Shown here in pieces: positions 57,206 through 64,000 of a stretch of 64,000 nucleotides of DNA (positions are counted from its first letter, which is position 1; every line of letters starts with the position of its first letter). The DNA comes from Coniella vitis. Its lineage: Eukaryota > Ascomycota > Sordariomycetes > Diaporthales > Schizoparmaceae. The position numbers and the translations under genes are program-made. The notes under the pieces are model-generated. The model was not told the DNA's origin. It saw nothing but the letters and a program-made list of their open reading frames with translations, and searched no databases. The stretch lies in NCBI GenBank assembly GCA_011317545.1, contig WUJK01000004.1, positions 2,480,001 to 2,544,000 of the forward strand, in the 5' to 3' direction.

Positions 57206-59095
57206 TCACCAGTCTCCCAGAACTTGAAACGACCCCCTCCCTTCTGTCTTGCCACCCCCACCATGCACGACCATCACCGCCGCCAAAAGCACAACCAGTG
57301 CAAGTACGACGGCCCACACGACCTCGTCCACCATCGTCCTCCTCCCAAACGTGTCCAACGGCCCCGCCCTCGCATCGCCCTGCGGCACCCCGTGGTCCTG
57401 CACAGCGGGTTCCTTGCCTCTCCAAGGCGCCGCAATACCAGCATCCTTCAGGATCTCCTCGGTGGTAATCTTGGCGCCCGCAAGCACGATGGGTACCCCG
57501 GTGCCGGGATACGTGCTGGCTCCCACAAAGTAGGCATTCTTGACGCCCCTTGCGCGAACCGAGGGCCGGAAACAGAGGACATTGAAGAAGTCGTGGCTGA
57601 GTCCCAGGATGGCACCCTTGTCAAGGTTGAACTTGTCCTCCCAGGTCCGCGGCGTGTTGACCATTTCGTGCACAATCAGCTTGTCGAGCGATTCGGTGCA
57701 CCCCGTGCGTGCTGAAATGGTGGCGAGCACGGCGGCGCGGGCACGATTTACCACGGCGTCCCAGTCTTGTTCTTGCTGGGCAGCCGCTTCGCTTTCCTTG
57801 CCGCGCGTGTGCATGAGATGGCCGACGGGGACGAGGACAATGACGGCGTCGCAGCCTTCGGGGGCCGCGCTGGGGTCAATGCGGCTGGGGACGTTGACGT
57901 AGAAGCTTGGATCGTCGGGGAGGGTGTGCCGTTTGAAGATGGAGTCAAAGGACTCCTTGTATTCGTCGGCCAAGAAGATGTTGTGCACGCCCAACTCGGG
58001 AATCTTGCGCGACATGCTCCAGTAAAAGGAAATGGACGAGCAGGAGGCGTCACGCTTGCGCAGTGCCTTGGCGTAGCTCGAGATGGTTCTTGCTGCTGGC
58101 GTGGAGGCAGCAGTGGTTGCGCTGGCGCTGGCGCTGGCACCGGCACCGAGTCCGCCTCTGCTGCTATCGTCTCGGGAGCCTGGGAAGAGGTTGCTGTATG
58201 CATAGACAAGATCGGCGTTTACGACAACCGTGTCGGCGAGCATCCACTCTCCGTTTTCGAGAAGCACACCCGTGGCACGCTCGCCGTCGGGACTCGTCAG
58301 GATGCTCTTGACGGGCGAGGACAGCACATAGGTGACGCCCAGCCGCACACCGACATCGACCAGCTTGGCCAGGACGGACTGGAAGCCGCCGCGAGGGTAC
58401 CAGATGCCCTCTGCAGCCTCCGTGTACTGCAGCAGCGAGTAGGTCGAGGGCGCGTCAAAGGGGCTCATGCCCATGTACATGGTGGCAAAGGTAAAGACTC
58501 TGCGCAGGCGCTCCGTCTTGAAGTACCTGCTGGCGCGGCTCCAAATGCTCTCAAAGGGGTGCAGCTTGAGGGCCATGCGGGCGAAGAAGGGCGTGAGCAC
58601 GGTGCGGACGCTGTCGTGGTTCTTGTGCAGAACGTGCTCGACGCTCAGCTCGTAGTGGCGGTGGGCCTCTTGCATCCAGGCGAGATAGGACTCGAAGCCG
58701 TCCTTGCCCTCGTAGCGCTCGATTTGGGCCTTCATGGCGGCCAGATCGGTGCATGGCCTGAAGACATGGCCGTCGTGGAAGAAGATCTGGTAGTTGGTGG
58801 GGCAGCGCAGCAGGTCCACGCCCTCGGCTTCGAGAGACGTGTCGAGGTCGTGGAAGGTCTCGCGGAAGAGATTGGGGAGCAGGAGCAGGGAGGGGCCCTG
58901 GTCGAAGCGGTACTGTTGTTGCTCGCGGGCAGGCGGCGACGAGTAGAGCAGACTGCAGCGCCCGCCGACAAAGTCGTTCTTTTCGAGCACGGTGACCTTG
59001 TAGCCGGCCTTGGCCAGCCTGGCCGCGGTTGCGATGCCGCCTGCACCAGCGCCAATGACAATGGCGGTCCTGGAAGCCGGCTTTTGCGCGTCCAT
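57206..59095 (-). CDS. al-1: Phytoene desaturase (AL-1/CarB type)
   Basis: A single exon of 629 residues from ATG 59095; an in-frame ATG twenty codons upstream (59155) is less likely because relatives start close to the FAD motif. The enzyme introduces double bonds into phytoene on the way to lycopene or further. The FAD Rossmann motif is G15-x-G17-x2-G20 (VIGAGAGGIATAARLAKAG), followed by VLEKNDFVGGRC. A YRFDQGPSLLLLP block and MYMGMSPFDAPSTY follow. The C-terminal signature is AYFVGASTYPGTGVPIVLAGAK, then a membrane helix (VVWAVVLALVVLLAAVMVV) near the end, as in fungal AL-1. An Ala/Ser/Thr-rich insertion lies at about 320-350. It is divergent from the al-2 gene. Confidence 0.95.
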   Translation of the reverse strand: MDAQKPASRTAIVIGAGAGGIATAARLAKAGYKVTVLEKNDFVGGRCSLLYSSPPAREQQQYRFDQGPSLLLLPNLFRETFHDLDTSLEAEGVDLLRCPTNYQIFFHDGHVFRPCTDLAAMKAQIERYEGKDGFESYLAWMQEAHRHYELSVEHVLHKNHDSVRTVLTPFFARMALKLHPFESIWSRASRYFKTERLRRVFTFATMYMGMSPFDAPSTYSLLQYTEAAEGIWYPRGGFQSVLAKLVDVGVRLGVTYVLSSPVKSILTSPDGERATGVLLENGEWMLADTVVVNADLVYAYSNLFPGSRDDSSRGGLGAGASASASATTAASTPAARTISSYAKALRKRDASCSSISFYWSMSRKIPELGVHNIFLADEYKESFDSIFKRHTLPDDPSFYVNVPSRIDPSAAPEGCDAVIVLVPVGHLMHTRGKESEAAAQQEQDWDAVVNRARAAVLATISARTGCTESLDKLIVHEMVNTPRTWEDKFNLDKGAILGLSHDFFNVLCFRPSVRARGVKNAYFVGASTYPGTGVPIVLAGAKITTEEILKDAGIAAPWRGKEPAVQDHGVPQGDARAGPLDTFGRRTMVDEVVWAVVLALVVLLAAVMVVHGGGGKTEGRGSFQVLGDW

Positions 59096-60394
59096 GCTGC
59101 TGGATGAGTCGAGCGAGGGTGGTGGGATGAAGGAGGAACGGTGCCGCCGCCTCATATACCAAGACGCGCCCGAGACAGCTCACTATCGCTTGGTCCTGGA
59201 GGCCGGGCTATGCGCAGACTTGCAGGTGTGTCGTCGAGGACGGCCTGGACGATGCGCGTTGCGGGCGCCTGGCTCGAGGAACGAAGGGGGCGGATCGTCT
59301 CATGGTCCTTCAAGGCGGTCGACCCGTATCTGGATGGGCACTCGCACGAATTAGCTCAGCCGGCTCAGGTACTAAGCCAAGTACTCTTGCCGCGCACAAG
59401 TATGTACGTAGTATAGGCGTGGTGGTGATGGCCCGCAAAAAGGGTTGAGACACGCTACCGAGTACATGGCACAGTGGGCGCCCAGTGCCAGCCGCTGCCT
59501 CGCCAGAGTGATGACATCACCATTGCTCGCATCAGAGGGAAGGAAAAGAGAAGGCGCGAATGCAGGGGCCCGCAAAGTCGCGAGAGTCGAATGCCGTACT
59601 ATCGTCATCCTCTCTCGCTCTCTCTCTCTCTCTCTCTCGGTGCATATGCAACGGTCGGGTGAGCGAGGCATGACGGCGTGATGCTTCGCCTTTTTGTTCG
59701 GTCCGTTGCTCGTTGATCTTGCGTGTTGGTACATAGAACGTAGTACGGCATCCGGGACATTGAGACAAGCCACTGAGGCGAGGCAGAGACGGCTGCAGCC
59801 CCCAGGCACGCTGGCTGGCTGGCACCTGGGCACCCTAGCACGCTAGCCTCAGTGGCTTATTCCTATAGTCCCCACTCTGTACGTCGCCGGTGTTCGCGGG
59901 CTCAGGGGGCCAGCGTCTCACAGTTTCAGTGGCTCACCACAGGCCTGCCCCTTCAGTGTGGCCGCTCGCTCAACTCCACCGCGCGATGCGCGTCCTCGGC
60001 CACAAACCACTCACTTATTTCCACGCTCTCGCTCAAGCCAACCATGATACTGTCCGGCGCACAAGCACTTCAGTCTCTCTCTTTTGCTTCTCTTGACGGC
60101 CTTCTGGCACTTGCTTGACAGTCGCTCAACGCAAGCTTTGTTTCCCAGCTCAGCTCTCCTCCCGTGTCACGGCCTGTTCCGCGGCGCATCCTTTGGCGCC
60201 AACACGCCCAAAGAACTTTATCCAGTGACAGGATATCGCACTTGAATCAGAGTATGCTTTGATAGAATTAGGCTTTTCTGGCTTTGCGACGGGTCCAGCC
60301 AAATGCTAACATTTCGCGTCTCACTAGGCCTCTCAGCGGTGTCTGCCCAGCGATGTACCCGTAGCAGTCGAGCAGCAGTTCCTCCTTCGTCGTC
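59096..60394. promoter_or_regulatory. Shared divergent promoter of the carotenoid gene pair
   Basis: About 1.3 kb between the two carotenoid start codons. It holds a perfect 13 bp palindrome GTGATGaCATCAC at 59508-59520, a (CT)n tract at about 59611-59638, and near-matches to TACATAGTA at about 59402 and 59731. GATC-containing sites (59292, 59715) could be tested as light-response elements, since carotenoid genes are usually light induced; that is inference. No gene seen. Confidence 0.6.
59508..59520. promoter_or_regulatory. 13 bp perfect palindrome in the carotenoid promoter
   Basis: GTGATG-A-CATCAC: six-base arms with one central base. It contains TGACATCA, close to a bZIP half-site pair. 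It lies about 410 bases from the al-1 start and 875 from the al-2 start. A role as operator is inference. Confidence 0.45.
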
Positions 60395-62627
60395 ATGGCC
60401 TACGACTATGCTTTCGTGTAATCCAACCCATCTTCATTTTCTCTTCTCCTCTTGACCATTTCTCGTTGTCTGCCAAGAACAAGACCTCGGTGGCTCATGC
60501 CGTCGCTTCTCGCAGGCACCTCGAGTTCACGATCCCGCTGGCCGCCGTGCTCACCCTCATCAACTACCCGTTTCTCAGCCGCCGCCACTGGTACCAGACC
60601 GCCGTGCTCGTCCTTATAGCCGTCGTAGCCACGATCCCCTGGGACAGCTACCTGATCCGCCACCATGTCTGGACCTACCCACCAGACGCCATCATGGGCC
60701 CGACCCTGTGGTCCATCCCCGCCGAGGAGCTCTTTTTCTTTGTCGTCCAGACATACACCACCTCCATGATCTACCACCTCGCCAATAAACCTCTGGTCCA
60801 CGCCGAGTACCTCTGCGCGCCGGCGTCCACGTCGTGGTTCGCCTCCACCCTCCAGAAACTGGTCCAGGTCGTCATCATGGATCTTGCGCTGCTCGGCTTC
60901 TGGCTCACTTCGGCCGGCGGAAAGGGCACCTACTTGGGCCTCATTCTCATCTGGGCGTGTCCCTTTGCCTTGCTGACCTGGTCCCTCGGCGGCGTCTTTA
61001 TGATCGCCCTGCCCTGGACCTCGACCGTCCTCCCCATCCTCCTCCCCACGCTGTACCTCTGGGCCGTCGACGAGGGCGCCCTCCGCCGCGGCACCTGGTC
61101 CATTGGCTCCGGCACCAAGCTCGGCACAACCCTCTACGGCAGCCTCGACCTCGAGGAAGCCGTCTTCTTCTTGGCCACAAACGTCCTCATCGTCTTTGGC
61201 CTCGGCGCATTCGACCATGCCCTCGCCGTCATCGATGCCTTTCCCGATGCCTTTCCACACGCGCCCGAGTGTCCCCCGCCCGTGATGCTCGTCCGGGCGC
61301 TGTACATGCCGTGGACCGCGGCGCGCCAGGATCGCGTGGACGGGATCCGGGAAGCTGTGGTCCGGCTGTGTAGGAAGAGCCGGAGCTTCTATCTGGCGAG
61401 TTCGACCTTTTCGGGCCGCTTGCGGATCGATCTTGTGTTGTTGTGAGTGGGTTTGCCGTTTGCTGTTTTTTTTTTCTTTCTGAACAATGGGCAAATAGGG
61501 TTTTGTTTCGACGCGCTAAACATGTGCAAAATAGGTATTCGTACTGCCGCATGGCAGATGATCTTGTCGATGAGCCACCCGAGGGTCTGTCCACAGCGAC
61601 CTGGATCGACAGACTCACTCACCACCTCGATCTCGTCTACAAGAAGCCCAGCACCAGTACTAACCAGAACGAAGAAGGCAACACGACGACACCAACCACC
61701 ACCACCCCCAAAGAACAGAAAGAAGCCATCCGCACCTACGTGGACACCCAGTTTCCTGCATCAGCCCAGTCCGCACTCACCCTCCTGCCTACCTCTCTCT
61801 TGCCCCCGGACCCGCTCTACGGTCTTTTGGAAGGATTCAAGACAGATTCAGAGTTTAGTGCTTCTTCTTCTTGTAATTCTTCTTCTCCTCCTTCTTCATC
61901 ATCGCAAGACAAGGCTGCATCGGTACCGAGATCCTTCCCCATCGCCACAGGAGCAGACCTCGACAAGTACGCAAGCCAAGTCGCAGGAACAGTCGGCCAG
62001 CTCTGTCTCGCTCTCATTGCACACCACCACGTTCATACCTCTGCACCAACAAGCCCCAACAAGAAGAAGCAGAAACAGCAAGGAATGACCGCGGCCCAGC
62101 TCGAAAAGGTAACGGCAGCAGCAAACGAAATGGGCATCGCCCTGCAATACGTCAACATTGCCCGCGACATTGCCGTCGATGCAGCAATAGGTCGCGTCTA
62201 TCTACCCACGACGTGGCTGCAGGAAGTAGGACTGACACCTGACGTGGTTATCGAAGCCCTCACTCGTTCCTCCACGACGACGAGCGGCTCGAGCGGGGGC
62301 CGAGAAGACAGCGAGGACAAGAAGACAAGGGAAGACACGCTCTCCAAACTCATCGCCCTTCGTGCGCGACTCCTCGCTCGCGCAACCGAAATGTACACCC
62401 ATGCACGCCCCACCATGGCCTTGCTACCGCGCGAGGCCAGGCGGCCCATGGTTGTTGCCGTGGAGAGCTACATGGAGATTGCGAGGGTGTTGCGGGAAAA
62501 GGACGAAGCGGGACAGGGGATTGACATTTTCAGAACTGCGGCCGAGGTTGGGGGAAAGCCGAGGCGGGCGACGGTGCCAAAGGGGAGGAGGCTGAGGGTT
62601 GCCTTGACGGCGCTTTTGTCCGACTAG
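60395..62627 (+). CDS. al-2: Bifunctional lycopene cyclase/phytoene synthase (AL-2)
   Basis: Three exons, 60395-60417, 60516-61442 and 61535-62627, give 680 residues. The N-terminal half is the membrane-bound CrtYB-type cyclase, with W50-DSYLIRHHVWTYPP, P-x-EELFFF at about 76-83 and DLEEAVFF at about 219-226. The C-terminal half condenses two geranylgeranyl diphosphates to phytoene; its Asp-rich motifs are DDLVDE at 325-330 and ARDIAVD at 526-532. Exon one encodes only MAYDYAF plus part of a codon, as in relatives. Several low-complexity insertions (Ser, Thr, Lys/Gln runs) make the synthase half longer than usual. Its product feeds the neighbouring phytoene desaturase. Confidence 0.95.
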
Positions 62628-63033
62628 GTATGGAGAAGAAAGGGTGGAGATGGGATCGGATGTTGGGCGTGGATGGGAATCCGGGCTGTTTCTTCGGCGA
62701 AAGGGTAGTTGGAGACCCTTGAAGTGACACGGCTTCTTCCTTTTTTGGTATATATAAATATTGGATGATCGAGTTAAGCTGGGGACGAAAGAAAGTATAT
62801 AACAGCCAAACAAACGGTAGAAGTTAAAGTGGTGAGTATACTGAAATATATATATATAGACTTGTTTTTTATTATGCTCTTGTTGCTATGACTCAGTGTT
62901 TCTGGATAGATTTGTGTTTAGTCATATTCAAGGAGACCTGAATGTTGCGGAACGCTTTGTTCACGTGGTGGAGCTGACCAACTGTGTTGCAAACGCCTAC
63001 TCGAAGCCTTCAAGCACGAGAACATTTGGTGAA
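62628..63033. other. Convergent intergenic region
   Basis: AT-rich 3' flank of al-2 with TATATATATA near 62850, followed by the uncertain end of the small secreted-protein gene. Nothing else is supported. Confidence 0.5.
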
Positions 63034-63822
63034 TCAAACAAAAGCTTGCAACGTTACCCTCGTCCCGTTTTCATTTGCGCCCTCTAGTAAGCAGCCGAGG
63101 AGCCACAGAGCCAACTGGAAATGTTGTAGGCCAGATGGTAACGACACTATACAGACATTATGCTTAGCATACTCCAACGACTTTGGGAAGGAAATGACCA
63201 AAAAGAAAAAGATAAAATAAAAGTTAATTCAAGGAAAAAGTAGCCTTCATGGTATCGGGGACAAGAACTCACCGTCAAGTCAAAGTTTCCATACGAAACT
63301 GCATCCCATTCCTCATCTGGAGTCACGGTACAGTCTTGAGTCCTAGGTGCAACGCAGTTAGCCTTTTTTGTGATTGCATGGGTAAATATGTCTATGTCAT
63401 TGTAATTGGGTGCAAAAAGAAAAGGAAAAACTCACTTGTAAAGGTTGCAACCGCCCAAGCTTTCGTTCACAGATATAAAGGTAATTTCGTCCAGCAAATC
63501 AGCCGGTGCATCGGGAAAATCGTCCCAAGTGTCTGATAGGTGGCATCCCAAGTCAGTATTATGTATGGCTTAGGGCAAGATGGAAGAAACATTTGCCGCA
63601 ACCGAGAAAGAAAAGAAAAAGGGTACGAGACGTACAGCAATCGGGCGTTGTAATATTTAGACTGTAGCACACGCCGGCACCTGCAGCGGGCGCCCAAGCA
63701 GGACAAGATTCAGTGGCTGCATAACTGGATTCGGTGCAGAACTGGATCTGCGCTGCTGTCTGACCGACAAATAAGATGCCAAACAGAGCAGCGGCTGCAG
63801 TCTTGAATGTGCTCTTTGCCAT
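63034..63822 (-). CDS. Small secreted cysteine-containing protein, 3' end uncertain
   Basis: Exons 63822-63636, 63532-63436 and 63342-63273 join in frame through GT-AG introns. The start at 63822 gives a signal peptide (MAKSTFKTAAAALFGILFVGQTAA). An ATG three codons upstream is also possible. The mature part has about seven Cys, with CPAWAPAAGAGVCYSLNITTPDC, then YTWDDFPDAPADLLDEITFISVNESLGGCNLYK, and TQDCTVTPDEEW, split here by introns. The final exon is unclear: an AAG acceptor at 63181 would continue to a TGA at 63034-63036, but reading straight on is also open for some 35 codons. It may be an effector-like secreted protein; I do not recognise the family. Confidence 0.6.
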
Positions 63823-64000
63823 TGTATACACGGCGGAAAATGGGGGAAGAAGGGTTGTTTGAGGGGGGGGGGTGGTAAATGATACTGGGAAGCCAGGGAG
63901 GGAAGAGGGGAAAAGTGGCTATTATGTTGGGGCGTAGATGAGCCAAGGGAGGATCCGGATGCGGTGCAATAAAAGAGGAGGCCTTGAGAACGGAGACAAG
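63823..64000. other. Promoter side of the small secreted-protein gene
   Basis: 178 bases to the window edge, with a G run near 63866-63873. No gene. Confidence 0.5.

Noticed and set aside
57767..59107. 446-codon open frame on the + strand, antisense to phytoene desaturase
   Set aside because: It is a shadow of a GC-rich single-exon gene; it has no known motif, while the minus strand has complete FAD and desaturase signatures.
60406..61494. 362-codon open frame on the - strand, antisense to al-2
   Set aside because: Low-complexity Gly/Asp/Glu translation opposite a strongly supported cyclase exon.
1..64000. CRISPR array or prokaryotic operon
   Set aside because: No regularly spaced direct repeats; intron-containing genes on both strands show a fungal nuclear sequence.

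Overview
The window looks like nuclear DNA of a filamentous ascomycete (Pezizomycotina). Most genes carry short GT-AG introns of about 55-210 bp, and the products are typical of such fungi: a Pth11-like seven-helix protein, Ivy1, Atg29, Atp12, Nup53, and AL-1/AL-2-type carotenoid enzymes. The left end shows extreme repeat-induced point mutation (RIP). I cannot name the species from sequence alone. Gene models below are spliced by hand; I checked that the stated exons add up to a whole number of codons.

Layout. (1) 1-6125: an AT-rich, RIP-destroyed block with almost no CpA or TpG. It holds relics of a Ty3/gypsy retrotransposon (integrase tail plus chromodomain, and a Gag-like piece), a decayed tRNA-Gly-like gene, trinucleotide satellites and a coiled-coil relic frame. 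(2) 7.2-18.2 kb: 4-coumarate-CoA-ligase-like enzyme (-), AlkB-like dioxygenase with two zinc ribbons (+), ATP12 (-), rhodopsin-domain membrane protein (-). (3) 18.2-24.2 kb: about 6 kb with no gene I can support. (4) 24.2-40.6 kb: a two-helix membrane protein whose frame is broken by one TAA, a secreted lysozyme-like protein (-), an FAD oxidoreductase (+), a ferric reductase (+) and IVY1 (+), separated by wide gene-poor gaps. (5) 41.6-54.8 kb: the gene-dense part, with NUP53 (-), ATG29 (+), a DOPA-type extradiol dioxygenase (-), acyl-protein thioesterase (+), a Myb/AT-hook protein (+), an unrecognised multi-exon protein (+) and a beta-carbonic anhydrase (-). (6) 57.2-62.6 kb: phytoene desaturase (-) and bifunctional lycopene cyclase/phytoene synthase (+), divergent across about 1.3 kb. 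Together these two make desaturated and cyclised C40 carotenoids from geranylgeranyl diphosphate. (7) 63.0-63.8 kb: a small secreted cysteine-containing protein (-).

Most genes are unrelated housekeeping or accessory genes that happen to be neighbours; the carotenoid pair is the only clear pathway cluster. The most unusual signal is a 9-base pseudo-palindrome, TACATAGTA (or its complement TACTATGTA). I found it exactly 16 times, all outside coding exons, where about 0.4 would be expected by chance.
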